Of a stretch of 64,000 nucleotides of DNA, positions 7,864-16,176 are shown in pieces. Each line of letters starts with the position of its first letter. The first letter of the stretch is position 1. Origin of the DNA: CAYQQQ01 sp964420125 (GTDB lineage Bacteria; Actinomycetota; Acidimicrobiia; Acidimicrobiales; Microtrichaceae); assembly GCA_964420125.1 (NCBI GenBank), contig CAYQQQ010000003.1, positions 1-64,000 on the forward strand, read 5' to 3'. The position numbers and the translations under genes were made by a program. Under the pieces are notes generated by a model, which was not told the origin of the DNA, ran no database searches, and saw nothing but the letters and a program-made list of their open reading frames with translations.

Positions 7864-8769
7864 ATGGGCATCTGCGAAGGTCGTACCGTCATCGTCACCG
7901 GCGCCGGGCGAGGCCTCGGCCGGGCGCACGCGCTGGAGTTCGCCCGCCAGGGGGCGAACGTCGTGGTGAACGACCTCGGCGTCGCCCCCGACGGCTCCGA
8001 TCCCTCCAACACCCCCGCCCAGCAGGTGGTGTCCGAGATCGAGGCGGCGGGGGGCGCGGCGGTGGCCTCCGCCCACGACGTCGCCGACTGGGACGCCGCC
8101 GGGGAGATGGTCGCCCTGGCCGTGGACACCTTCGGCGGGCTCGACGTGGTGGTCAACAACGCCGGCATCGTGCGCGACCGGATGTTCGTCAACTCCGAGG
8201 CAGGGGAGTGGGAGGCGGTGCTGCGGGTGCACGTCCTGGGCCACGCCGCACCGGCCCGCCACGCCGCCGCCTACTGGCGGGGCCGGTCCAAGGCCGGGGA
8301 GGCCAACGACGCCCGCATCATCAACACCTCCTCCGGTGCGGGGCTCATGGGCTCGATCGCCCAGGCCGCCTACAGCGCCGCCAAGGGGGCGATCGCCAGC
8401 CTCACCCTGGTGCAGGCCGCCGAGCTGGGCCGCATCGGCGTGACCGCCAACGCCCTGGCGCCCGCCGCGCGCACCCGCATGACCGAGGAGGCGTTCTCCG
8501 AGATGATGGCCGCACCCGGCGAGGGCGAGTTCGACGCCATGGACCCGGCCAACGTGTCGCCGCTGGTGGTGTGGCTGGGCTCGGCGGAGTCCGCCGGGGT
8601 GACCGGTCGGGTCTTCGAGGTGGAGGGCGGCATCATCGGCCTGGCCGAGGGCTACCGCCACGGCCCCCGTGTCGACAAGGGGGCCCGCTGGGACCCCGCC
8701 GAGGTCGCCCCGGTGGTGGAGGGCCTCCTGGCCGAGGCGGCCGAGCCGACCCCCGTCTACGGCACCTGA
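7864..8769 (+). CDS. SDR, 3-hydroxyacyl-CoA dehydrogenase type
   Basis: A 301-residue SDR resembling the dehydrogenase part of peroxisomal multifunctional enzyme 2 (HSD17B4-like). It has VTGAGRGLGRAHALEFA at the start, VVVNDLG (the D of NAD preference), NNAGIVRDRMF, the INTSSGAGLMG serine block and the YSAAK catalytic pair. These proteins oxidise 3-hydroxyacyl-CoA to 3-ketoacyl-CoA in beta-oxidation of bulky chains. ATG 7864 coincides with the predicted transcription start, so the mRNA is probably leaderless. The thiolase at 9391-10593 would take its product. Confidence 0.85.
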   Translation: MGICEGRTVIVTGAGRGLGRAHALEFARQGANVVVNDLGVAPDGSDPSNTPAQQVVSEIEAAGGAAVASAHDVADWDAAGEMVALAVDTFGGLDVVVNNAGIVRDRMFVNSEAGEWEAVLRVHVLGHAAPARHAAAYWRGRSKAGEANDARIINTSSGAGLMGSIAQAAYSAAKGAIASLTLVQAAELGRIGVTANALAPAARTRMTEEAFSEMMAAPGEGEFDAMDPANVSPLVVWLGSAESAGVTGRVFEVEGGIIGLAEGYRHGPRVDKGARWDPAEVAPVVEGLLAEAAEPTPVYGT

Positions 8770-8854
8770 GGCGGGGCTGGTCCGGGGTGGCGCGGGTGGT
8801 CTACGGTGACCGCAGCGCGCACCCACCGGGGCGCGACCGACGAAAGGGCTCCGC

Positions 8855-9274
8855 ATGCGACGTCGCATGTTCCTGGGCAAGATCCACCGCGCCACGGTCA
8901 CCCAGGCCGACCTCGACTACGAGGGCTCCGTCACCATCGACGCGGAGCTCATGGAGGCCGCCGGGATCGTGGAGCACGAAGAGGTCCACATCTGGGACGT
9001 CACCAACGGCAACCGCCTCGCCACCTACGCGCTGGTCGGGCCGGCGGGTTCCGGGGTGGTGTGCATCAACGGTGCCGCCGCGCACCTCGTCCACCCCGGC
9101 GACGTGGTCATCCTGGCCACCTTCGGCGAGCTGGAGGCCGACGAGGTGGCGGTGCACTCGCCGAAGGTGGTGTTCGTCGACGGGCAGAACCGCATCACCG
9201 GCCTCGGCGCGGAGCGGCCCGGACCGATGCTGCCCCGCCACGTCGACGCCCTCGGCGCTGCAGCCGCCAGCTGA
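8855..9274 (+). CDS. panD: Aspartate 1-decarboxylase
   Basis: A 139-residue PanD proenzyme, which makes beta-alanine from aspartate for pantothenate and CoA. It self-cleaves between Gly24 and Ser25 (YEGS) to form the pyruvoyl group. The surrounding MLGKIHRATVT-like opening (MFLGKIHRATVT), INGAAAHLVHPGDVVI and a C-terminal PKVVFVD strand are typical. Start ATG 8855 gives MRRRMFLGK, with an AAAGGG-like site upstream. It stands alone behind the SDR gene; twin hairpins follow its stop. Confidence 0.95.
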   Translation: MRRRMFLGKIHRATVTQADLDYEGSVTIDAELMEAAGIVEHEEVHIWDVTNGNRLATYALVGPAGSGVVCINGAAAHLVHPGDVVILATFGELEADEVAVHSPKVVFVDGQNRITGLGAERPGPMLPRHVDALGAAAAS

Positions 9275-9280
9275 GCGGTG

Positions 9281-9364
9281 CTGTGCGCCTTCGGACCACC
9301 TCTGGAGGCGCACAGAGGGTGATGTGGTGCTCTGTGCCTCCAGAGTTCATCTGAAGGCACAGAG
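9281..9364. terminator. Two related hairpins between convergent genes
   Basis: Hairpin 1 (9281-9315) has a 15-pair stem with two G-T wobbles and loop CCACC. Hairpin 2 (9330-9364) has a 15-position stem with one mismatch and loop GTTCA. The stems are alike (CTGTGCGCCT... and CTCTGTGCCT...), both 35 bases long, 14 bases apart. They lie between panD (+) and the thiolase (-), as expected of bidirectional terminators, but have no T-runs; a REP-like element is an alternative. Confidence 0.65.
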
Positions 9365-9390
9365 ACCACGCGCCGGGCAGTCAGCTCTGC

Positions 9391-10593
9391 TCAGCTCAGC
9401 CGTTCGATGATCATGGCCATGCCCTGGCCGCCGCCCACGCACATGGTCTCGAGGCCGAAGGTCGTGTCGGACTCCCGCAGGTTGTGGATGAGGGTGGTCA
9501 TGATGCGGGCGCCGGTCATGCCGAAGGGGTGACCGAGGGCGATGGCGCCGCCGCGCACGTTGAGCTTGTCCCACTCGATGCCGAGCTGCGCGGCGGAGGG
9601 GACGACCTGGGCGGCGAACGCCTCGTTGATCTCCACCAGGTCGATGTCGTCGATGGTCATCCCGGCCCGGCCGAGCGCCTGGCGCGACGCCTCGACCGGC
9701 CCCATGCCCATGATCTCGGGGTTCAGGCCGCTGACGCCGCTCGACACGACCCGCGCCAGCGGGGTGAGGCCGAGGGCCTTGGCCTTCTCGTCGCTCATCA
9801 CCACCACGGCCGCCGCGCCGTCGTTGAGGGGGCAGGCGTTGCCGGCGGTGACGGTGCCGTCGGGGCGGAAGGCCGGGCCGAGGCCGGACAGCTTCTCCAG
9901 GGTGGTGCCGGGACGGATCCCGTCGTCGGTGCTCACCACGGTGCCGTCGGGCGTGGTGACGGGGGTGATCTCCTGTGCCCAGTAGCCGGAGTCGAGCGAC
10001 GCCTCGGCGCGGTTCTGGCTGAGCACCGCGAACTCGTCCTGCACCTGGCGGGACACCTTCTCGGCCTGGGCGACGTTCTCGGCGGTCTGGCCCATGGCGA
10101 TGTAGATGTCCGGCAGGCCCTCAGGTGGGGTCCAGGAGGCGGCGCCCCCCTCGGAGCGGGCGGCGGTGCGGGCGCCGGCGTCGTCGAACAGCGGGTTCTT
10201 GGGGCCGTCGGCCATGCCGTTGAAGTAGCGGCTGACGGTCTCCACGCCGCCCGCCACGAACGTGTCGCCCTCTCCGGCGGCGATGGTGTGCGCGGCCATG
10301 CGGATGGTCATGAGCGACGACGAGCAGTAGCGGTTGACGGTGACGCCGGGGACCTCGGCCAGGCCTGCCAGCACGGCGGCCACGCGGGCGATGTTGTGGC
10401 CCGACTCGCCGGCGGGCTGCCCGCAGCCCCAGAGGACGTCGTCGATGGTGCTGCGGTCGAGGGCGGGGACCTGGTCGAGCACGGCGCCGATGATGTGGGC
10501 GCTGAGGTCGTCGGGTCGGCAGTCCTTCAGCGACCCCTTCATGGCGCGCCCGATCGGCGTGCGGGCGGTGGCGACGATCACGGCCTCTGGCAT
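9391..10593 (-). CDS. Acetyl-CoA acetyltransferase / 3-ketoacyl-CoA thiolase
   Basis: A 400-residue FadA-type thiolase. The catalytic residues are C90 in NRYCSSSL, the histidine in GGAIALGHPFGMTG and the cysteine in ETMCVGGGQGMAMI. The opening MPEAVIVATARTPIGRA is typical of degradative actinobacterial FadA proteins. The length and all motifs are normal. It is transcribed away from the aminotransferase; TTACCGATCGGTAA (10671-10684) lies 78 bases upstream of its start and suggests TetR-type control. It should work with the local 3-hydroxyacyl-CoA dehydrogenase-like SDRs. Confidence 0.93.
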   Translation of the reverse strand: MPEAVIVATARTPIGRAMKGSLKDCRPDDLSAHIIGAVLDQVPALDRSTIDDVLWGCGQPAGESGHNIARVAAVLAGLAEVPGVTVNRYCSSSLMTIRMAAHTIAAGEGDTFVAGGVETVSRYFNGMADGPKNPLFDDAGARTAARSEGGAASWTPPEGLPDIYIAMGQTAENVAQAEKVSRQVQDEFAVLSQNRAEASLDSGYWAQEITPVTTPDGTVVSTDDGIRPGTTLEKLSGLGPAFRPDGTVTAGNACPLNDGAAAVVVMSDEKAKALGLTPLARVVSSGVSGLNPEIMGMGPVEASRQALGRAGMTIDDIDLVEINEAFAAQVVPSAAQLGIEWDKLNVRGGAIALGHPFGMTGARIMTTLIHNLRESDTTFGLETMCVGGGQGMAMIIERLS

Positions 10594-10670
10594 TGGATTC
10601 CCCTTGGGTCACGGGTCCGACCGGGGTGTCGGCCCTGTTGGGCGGCGTGTGGTGCCGCGTGGGCGACATG

Positions 10671-10684
10671 TTACCGATCGGTAA
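10671..10684. promoter_or_regulatory. Perfect palindrome TTACCGATCGGTAA, TetR-type operator
   Basis: A 14-base perfect palindrome in the divergent region between the thiolase (start 10593) and the aminotransferase (start 10782). Such palindromes are usual for AcrR/TetR-family repressors. No cognate regulator gene is adjacent. Confidence 0.5.
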
Positions 10685-10781
10685 GTAGGGCGACCACACG
10701 GTGTCGGGAAGCGCCCGTCGGTGGTGGCGGCTCATGCCGAGGGCGGTTGCCCCTGTGGAGCCCAACCCCGATAGTGGGGTG

Positions 10782-12143
10782 ATGACCCCATCGGTCGACC
10801 GCGAGCGCCTCGGCGGGCTCTTCGCCCGTGAGACCGACGTCTTCGTCGCCGCCCACCCCCGCTCCCGCGAGCTGCACCTCGAGGCGGGCCACGCCCTGCT
10901 CGGCGGCGTGCCCATGAACTGGATGTCCCGCTGGCCGGGCCCGTTCCCGCTGTTCGCCGCCGAGGCCCACGGCGCGGAGGTGGTCGACGTCGACGGCAAC
11001 CGCTACGACGACTTCTGCCTGGGCGACACCGGCGCCATGTGCGGCCACTCCCCGGCGCCGACGGTGGCCGCGGTGCGGGCCCAGGTGGCCGAGGGCATCA
11101 CCACGATGATGCCCTCGCCGGAGTCGGTGTGGGTGGGCCGGGAGCTGGCGGAGCGCTTCGGCCTGCCGCTGTGGCAGCTGGCCATGTCGGCCACCGACGC
11201 CAACCGCTTCGCCCTGCGGGTGGCTCGCCGCATCACGGGCCGTCCCAAGGTGCTGGTCTTCTCCTGGTGCTACCACGGCACCGTGGACGAGACCTTCGCC
11301 GTGCGCGACCACGACGGCCGCACCGTCCAGCGCCCGGGCAGCGTCGGGCCGGCCGTGGCGGTCGGCGACACCACGGTGGCGGTGGAGTTCAACGACCCCG
11401 ACGCGCTGGCCGCCGAGCTGGCCGGCGGCGAGATCGCGTGCGTGCTGGCCGAGCCGGCGCTCACCAACATCGGCATCGTGCTGCCCGAACCCGGCTTCCA
11501 CGACACCCTGCGCCGACTCACCCGCGAGGCGGGCACCTCGTTGATCATCGACGAGACCCACACGTGGTGTGCGGGCCCGGGCGGCTACACGGCGCTGCAC
11601 GGCCTGGAGCCCGACCTGCTGACCATCGGCAAGCCGATCGCCGGCGGCGTGCCGGCGGCGGCCTGGGGGATGACCCTGGAGGTGGCCGAGGCTGCCGCCG
11701 GTTCGGTGATCGACACGGCCGACGCGGACGTTGCGGGCATCGGCGGCACGCTCACCGCCAACGCGCTGGCTGTGGCGGCCATCCGGGCGACGCTGGGCGA
11801 GGTGCTCACGCCCTCCGCGTGGGACCCGATGATCGCGCGGGCCGCCCGGTGGGCCGACGGCGTGGCCGGGGTGATCGAGGCGGCCGGGCTCCCCTGGACG
11901 GTGCAGCGCCTCGGGTGCCGGGCGGAGTACTGGTTCTGCCCTCCGCCGCGCGACGGCGGCGAGGCGGCGGCCGCCATCGACCACGACCTGGACGCCTACT
12001 TCCACCTGTACTGCTTGAACCGGGGCATCCTGCTGACCCCGTTCCACAACATGGCGCTGATGTCGCCGGTGACCACCGATGCGCAGGTGGACCGTCACAC
12101 GGAGGTGTTCGCCGCCGCGGTCGAGGAGCTGTTCACCCGGTGA
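10782..12143 (+). CDS. Class III PLP-dependent aminotransferase
   Basis: A 453-residue class III aminotransferase related to glutamate-1-semialdehyde mutase and beta-amino-acid transaminases. DGNRYDDFCLGDTGAMCGHSP is the N-terminal block (EVVDVDGNRY), SWCYHGT the phosphate/ring region, LIIDETHTW the PLP Asp and TIGKPIAGGVP the Schiff-base lysine near residue 284. The amino donor and acceptor cannot be told. ATG 10782 follows a weak GGGG site. The 3' end overlaps the convergent secreted-protein gene by 11 bases. Confidence 0.85.
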   Translation: MTPSVDRERLGGLFARETDVFVAAHPRSRELHLEAGHALLGGVPMNWMSRWPGPFPLFAAEAHGAEVVDVDGNRYDDFCLGDTGAMCGHSPAPTVAAVRAQVAEGITTMMPSPESVWVGRELAERFGLPLWQLAMSATDANRFALRVARRITGRPKVLVFSWCYHGTVDETFAVRDHDGRTVQRPGSVGPAVAVGDTTVAVEFNDPDALAAELAGGEIACVLAEPALTNIGIVLPEPGFHDTLRRLTREAGTSLIIDETHTWCAGPGGYTALHGLEPDLLTIGKPIAGGVPAAAWGMTLEVAEAAAGSVIDTADADVAGIGGTLTANALAVAAIRATLGEVLTPSAWDPMIARAARWADGVAGVIEAAGLPWTVQRLGCRAEYWFCPPPRDGGEAAAAIDHDLDAYFHLYCLNRGILLTPFHNMALMSPVTTDAQVDRHTEVFAAAVEELFTR

Positions 12144-13311
12144 AGGTGATCGGCGCGGCCGAGCCCTGAGCGGAAGCGCTCCCCGATTCGGCGGTGGCGC
12201 TCAGCACCCCGCTGGAGACCTTCGGGCGCACCTGCACCACCCCCTGTGCGCAGTGCGCTGCGGGGTCGGCGACAGGGGCCGTGGTGGTGGTCTCGTTTGC
12301 ATCGGCGGGGGGCTCGGTGGGTGGTTCCGTGGTGGAGGTGGTGTCGTCGCCCGCAGTGGCGGCGAGCGCTGCGGGGGAGGCGGTGGTCGTAGTGGAGCTG
12401 GTCGGTGCCGTGGTCGACGAGGTGGTGGTCGTGGCGGTGGAGGGGACCGCACAGGTCTCCCACACCGCGTCGAGGCCGGTTGACCCGTCCGCCAGGGACC
12501 ACGACAGCAGCCCATCGTCGTCCACCTCGGCGGTGCCCTCGCCGAACGTGCGCACCACCCGCCAGCCCCCCAGGGCACTGCTGGCGGGGGCCTGCACGCC
12601 GGTAGCCACGTCGACGGTGCCCGACCGGTCATCGGAGGTCACCGACGCTTCGTGTGCACCCACCTTCGGCGCCGCGGGATCCACCACGAACAGGTAGCCG
12701 AGGGGTGGGAGGGCCGGCGCCGTGCACGACGCCGAGAAGGACAGGTCCTTCGGTGCGGCGCGCACCGAGACGGTGGCGTCGCCGAGCACGACGGCCGCGG
12801 CGCCCGGGGCCGCGGTGGGCACGTCGAAGGTGGCGCCGCCGAGGTCGATCGCTCCGGCCGCTCGGGCATCCACCACGGCCTTCGGCGGGACGACGGTGGA
12901 GGAGGTCTCGCCGGAGGGGCCGACGAGCCGCAGCGGCATGGCCGTGCCGGAGAGGTCCACGGTCTCGATGCCGACCCCCTTGGCGCCGTCGGCCAGGTGG
13001 TCGCTGAGCTCGAACGCGAAGGACACCTCGATCCGGGCCGGCTCGCCGACGGCGACGGTGGCCGGGGCCCGCTGGGTCATGGTGACGGGCATCGTGGAGA
13101 GCCCGAGGGACCGCATCGTCGACTCCGCCTCCGGCGTGGCCCCTGTGCAGCGCAGCGGGATCTCCGCGGTGGCCGTCAGCGGTTCGCTCGCTGCCCCGCT
13201 GGGCGCCGTGACGACCCCCAGCAGACAGGCAGCGACGGCGAACGCTCCGCACGCGATCCGGAGGCCGCGACGGCGGCCGCCCCGGCGAGATGCACCCAGC
13301 TCATCAGCCAT
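12133..13311 (-). CDS. Secreted protein, paralogue of the 16.3-18.1 kb protein
   Basis: 392 residues: a basic start, a signal peptide (hydrophobic residues about 18-40, ending PSGAAS), an N-terminal beta-rich domain of about 180 residues opening with C-T-G-A-T-P, a second domain, a long Thr/Ser/Pro linker (TTTTSSTT-type, about residues 290-345) and a terminal block CAQGVVQVR...ITFTG. The protein at 16312-18108 has the same opening (CQGADP...PLPVTSSV) and ending (CSQGVVTVR...ISFAG), so they are one family. The export signal and glycosylation-prone linker suggest a cell-surface location. Function unknown. Confidence 0.7.
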   Translation of the reverse strand: MADELGASRRGGRRRGLRIACGAFAVAACLLGVVTAPSGAASEPLTATAEIPLRCTGATPEAESTMRSLGLSTMPVTMTQRAPATVAVGEPARIEVSFAFELSDHLADGAKGVGIETVDLSGTAMPLRLVGPSGETSSTVVPPKAVVDARAAGAIDLGGATFDVPTAAPGAAAVVLGDATVSVRAAPKDLSFSASCTAPALPPLGYLFVVDPAAPKVGAHEASVTSDDRSGTVDVATGVQAPASSALGGWRVVRTFGEGTAEVDDDGLLSWSLADGSTGLDAVWETCAVPSTATTTTSSTTAPTSSTTTTASPAALAATAGDDTTSTTEPPTEPPADANETTTTAPVADPAAHCAQGVVQVRPKVSSGVLSATAESGSASAQGSAAPITFTG

Positions 13312-13448
13312 GGCCGCAACCTAGTGGCTGGGTGCGGCACAGGTCGCCGATTCGCTCCGCCCGGAGATGTGTCGAGGCCGCAGCCCAAGGGCCACGGCCT
13401 TGACATCCTGTCCCATGTCGACGCTTCGGGTGCGGGCTGGCTATCTAC

Positions 13449-13631
13449 TCACTCCGCTATGCATGCCCAGACGTCCGCGAAGGCCGGGTGCGCATGGGTG
13501 TAGTAGACGCCCAGCGGCCACATACGCGAGTACCCCCGCGGCTCGCACACTTCGGCCTTTCGCTCGCCGGAGTGGCGAGTCCTGAGGCCATCCGAGTCGA
13601 AGTGATGGAGCTTGGCAATGGGGACGTATCC
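13449..13631 (-). pseudogene. Possible coding remnant in the 13312-13644 gap
   Basis: This 333-bp gap lies between the secreted protein and MaoC genes. On the minus strand one frame is open for 60 codons up to a TGA at 13449. It reads like real protein rather than GC-rich shadow: YVPIAKLHHFDSDG and, near its end, YSRMWPLGVYYTHAHPAF, rich in Tyr, Trp, His and Phe. The only ATG leaves 24 residues, so this is probably the tail of a lost gene. I do not recognise the family. The nearby DNA (13430-13470) is less G+C-rich than its surroundings. Nothing else was found in the gap. Confidence 0.3.
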
Positions 13632-13644
13632 CCTGCGGGGACCT

Positions 13645-14091
13645 TCAGGGCAGGAAGCGGCTGACGGTGTCGGCGACGCAGACGGGCTCGGGGGTGCTCT
13701 GGGACTCCAGCCTCACCCGGACCGTCACCTGCACACCGCCCTTGACCTCCTCGGCTGCCAGCACCTCGCCCCGGGCCCGGATCGGCGTGCCGAGCGGCGC
13801 CTGGGCGGGGTACCCGACACCGTCGAGGCCCACGTTGAGCCCGGCGGAGAACGTCGCCACGGTGAGCAGGTCGGGCAGGAACAGGTTCACCAGCGACAGC
13901 AGCATGAGCGGCGGCACGGCGTCGCCCGGTGCGGTGTCCCCCGGTGCGGTGTCGGCTCCTCGGGCACCCGTGGCGGTGGCGGTGCGGAAGAGCTCGACGC
14001 GCGTCGCGGGGATCTCCTGCCACTCCGTGGGACCGAGCTCGGCGCCCACGAGCTCCAACAGCTCGGCGGGGGTGGCCACGGTGGTCGTCAT
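13645..14091 (-). CDS. MaoC-like hot-dog protein lacking the hydratase motif
   Basis: A 148-residue single hot-dog domain in the MaoC/R-hydratase family: WQEIPATRVELFRTATATG at the start, LMLLSLVNLFLPDLL for the long helix, GLDGVGYPAQAPLGTPIRARGEV and a closing VCVADTVSRFLP. Active R-hydratases carry Asp and His in a D-x4-H-x-D block after the first helix; here that stretch is replaced by a Gly/Ala/Asp repeat (DTAPGDTAPGDA). It may be non-catalytic, or a partner subunit. It is the third gene of an operon with the SDR (25-base gap) and acyl-CoA dehydrogenase upstream. Confidence 0.7.
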   Translation of the reverse strand: MTTTVATPAELLELVGAELGPTEWQEIPATRVELFRTATATGARGADTAPGDTAPGDAVPPLMLLSLVNLFLPDLLTVATFSAGLNVGLDGVGYPAQAPLGTPIRARGEVLAAEEVKGGVQVTVRVRLESQSTPEPVCVADTVSRFLP

Positions 14092-14116
14092 GTGCGCTCC
14101 CTGTCGGCGGATCCGG

Positions 14117-14911
14117 TCATGGGTGCTGGCTGGACACCGGCACGATCTCGCCGGTCATGTAGCTGGAGAGGTCGCTGGCCAGGAACACCATCACGTTGGC
14201 CACCTCCCACGGCTCCGCGGGGCGCCCGAACGCCTCTCGGCCGACCAGCTCGGCCAGCAGGCCGGCCGGCATCACCTTCTCGAGGTTGGGGTGCATGGCC
14301 AGGCTGGGCGACACGGCGTTCACCCGCACCCCGTGGGAAGCGGCCTCCACCGCCGCGGTGCGGGTGAGGGCCATCACCCCGGCCTTGGCCGCGGCGTAGT
14401 GGGCCTGGTCCTCCTGGGCCCGCCAGGCCAGCACCGAGGCGTTGTTGACCACCGCCCCCGATCCCTGGGCGTAGAGGTGGGGCAGCGCGGCGCGCAGGCA
14501 GCGGAACGTGCCCGTGAGCGTCACGTCGATCACCTTGGCCCACTGCTCGTCGGTCATCTCGGTGATCGGGGCGTTGCCGCCGAGGCCGGCGTTGTTCATC
14601 CACACGTCGAAGCCGCCCATGGCCTCGAGCGCGCCGCTCACCAGTCCCTGCACGGAGGCGTCGTCGGTGACGTCGCAGACGACCGCCGAGGGCCGGGTGC
14701 CGAGCTCCGCCTCCAGTGCCTCCGCGGTCTCGCCGAGACGACGGGCATGGGCGTCGGAGATCGTGACGGTGGCGCCCTCGATCAGGCAGCGGCGGGCCAG
14801 CGCGCCCCCGATGCCCGATCCGGCCGCGGCGGTGATCACCACTCGCCGCCCGTCCAGCAGGCCGCGCCCCGGTGGTTCCGGCGGGGGGGTGGTGGGGTCG
14901 ATGGCGGTCAT
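14117..14911 (-). CDS. SDR of the IpdF-like type
   Basis: 264 residues with the unusual nucleotide-binding block VVITAAAGSGIGGALA, then ISDAHARRLGETAEALE, NNAGLGG, NNASVLAWRAQ (catalytic Ser) and HYAAAKAG (Tyr and Lys). The T-A-A-A-G-x-G-I-G opening and the H-x-R-R-L-G-E-T string are those I associate with mycobacterial IpdF (Rv3559c), a dehydrogenase in breakdown of the steroid-ring intermediate HIP-CoA; that link is from memory and needs alignment. It lies 46 bases behind the acyl-CoA dehydrogenase and just ahead of the MaoC-like gene, so all three form one operon. Confidence 0.8.
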   Translation of the reverse strand: MTAIDPTTPPPEPPGRGLLDGRRVVITAAAGSGIGGALARRCLIEGATVTISDAHARRLGETAEALEAELGTRPSAVVCDVTDDASVQGLVSGALEAMGGFDVWMNNAGLGGNAPITEMTDEQWAKVIDVTLTGTFRCLRAALPHLYAQGSGAVVNNASVLAWRAQEDQAHYAAAKAGVMALTRTAAVEAASHGVRVNAVSPSLAMHPNLEKVMPAGLLAELVGREAFGRPAEPWEVANVMVFLASDLSSYMTGEIVPVSSQHP

Positions 14912-14957
14912 GGCAGGCACCTCGGCGGGGTGGTCGGGAACTGCGATCGTCGCGGCA

Positions 14958-16169
14958 TCAGCGGGGCTCGCGGGGAAGGCCCAGGGCGCGCTCGCCGATG
15001 AGGTTGCGCTGGATCTGGTTGGAGCCGCCGTAGATGGTGTCGGATCGGCTGAAGAAGAACAGCTTGTGCTCCGGGGACATCTCCAGCTCCCCGGCGTCGC
15101 CCTCCTCGGCGGCGGAGTAGCGGGTGAGCATGGCCTCGGCACCCAGGGCGTCCATGGCGGTCTCGCCCATGTCGCGGTGCAGGTTCGCCCAGTAGAGCTT
15201 GTTGACCATCGCCTCACGGGGCAGCTGGGCGGCGTCGTCCACCCGCAGCGCCCGGGTGGCGTTCCAGCGCATGATCCGCACCCGGATCACCAGGGCGACG
15301 AGCCGGTCCCGCAGCACGGGGTCGTCGAGGCGACCGTTGGCTCGGGCGGTGGCGAGGAGGTGGTCGAGCTCCCGCTGGAAGGCCATCTGCTGGCCGAGGG
15401 TGAGCACGCCGCGCTCGAAGGCCAGCGTGCCCATGGCGACCTTCCAGCCGTCCCCGGGTTCGCCGACCACCATCGCGGCGTCGGTCCGGGCACCGGCGAA
15501 GAAGACCTCGTTGAACTCGGCGGTGCCGGTGATCTGGCGGATGGGGCGCACCTCGATGCCGGGCTGGTCCATGGGCACCAGCAGGTAGGACAGCCCGTGG
15601 TGGCGCTGGGAGCCCTCCTCGGTGCGGGCCACCACGAAGCACCAGTCGGACCACTGCGCCAGCGACGTCCACACCTTCTGGCCGTCGATCACCCACTCGC
15701 CGCCCTCCAGGCGGGCGCGGGTGGACACGTTGGCGAGGTCGGAGCCGGCGTCGGGCTCGGAGTAGCCCTGGCACCAGAACTCGGTGCCGGCCACGATCCC
15801 CGGCAGGAAGCGTCGCTGGAGCTCGGGAGCGGCGAAGTGGATCAGGGTCGGCCCGAGCAGGCCCTCGCCGATGAGTCCGGCCCGGCCGGGCCCGCCGGCG
15901 CGGGCGTACTCCTCGTGGAAGGCGACCTCGAGGTGCAGCGGCAGGCCGCGCCCGCCGTGCTCGGCGGGCCAGCCCACACAGGTCCAGCCGTCGTCGGCCA
16001 GCTCGCGCTCCCAGGCCATGCGCTCGGCCACGAAGGCGTGCTCGTCGCCGGGGCCGCCGCGGAACCGCAGCGGTGCGAACTCGCCGCGCAGGTGCTCGGC
16101 CATCCAGTCGCGCACCGCGGTGCGGAAGTCGACCTCGGTGGTCGGCAGGGGACTCGGGGCGGCGGTCAT
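14958..16169 (-). CDS. Acyl-CoA dehydrogenase
   Basis: A 403-residue FAD-dependent acyl-CoA dehydrogenase, which introduces the alpha,beta double bond of acyl-CoA. Typical blocks are GWPAEHGGRGLP, WCQGYSEPDAGSDLA, DGQKVWTSLAQWSDWCFVVART, the helical FERGVLTLGQQMAFQRE and C-terminal TIYGGSNQIQRNLIGERALGLP. This form matches the FadE group that often works as heteromers in steroid degradation, though no second subunit gene lies here. The start ATG 16169 has no Shine-Dalgarno; TAGCGT (16177-16182, minus strand) ends seven bases upstream, so the transcript is probably leaderless. First gene of a three-gene operon under the palindrome at 16190-16204. Confidence 0.92.
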   Translation of the reverse strand: MTAAPSPLPTTEVDFRTAVRDWMAEHLRGEFAPLRFRGGPGDEHAFVAERMAWERELADDGWTCVGWPAEHGGRGLPLHLEVAFHEEYARAGGPGRAGLIGEGLLGPTLIHFAAPELQRRFLPGIVAGTEFWCQGYSEPDAGSDLANVSTRARLEGGEWVIDGQKVWTSLAQWSDWCFVVARTEEGSQRHHGLSYLLVPMDQPGIEVRPIRQITGTAEFNEVFFAGARTDAAMVVGEPGDGWKVAMGTLAFERGVLTLGQQMAFQRELDHLLATARANGRLDDPVLRDRLVALVIRVRIMRWNATRALRVDDAAQLPREAMVNKLYWANLHRDMGETAMDALGAEAMLTRYSAAEEGDAGELEMSPEHKLFFFSRSDTIYGGSNQIQRNLIGERALGLPREPR

Positions 16170-16176
16170 CGCCCGG

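Noticed and set aside
5395..8769. A plus-strand open frame of over 1100 codons across three genes
   Set aside because: Its composition is Arg/Gly/Pro-rich shadow in the first part; only the last part, from 7864, is the real SDR.
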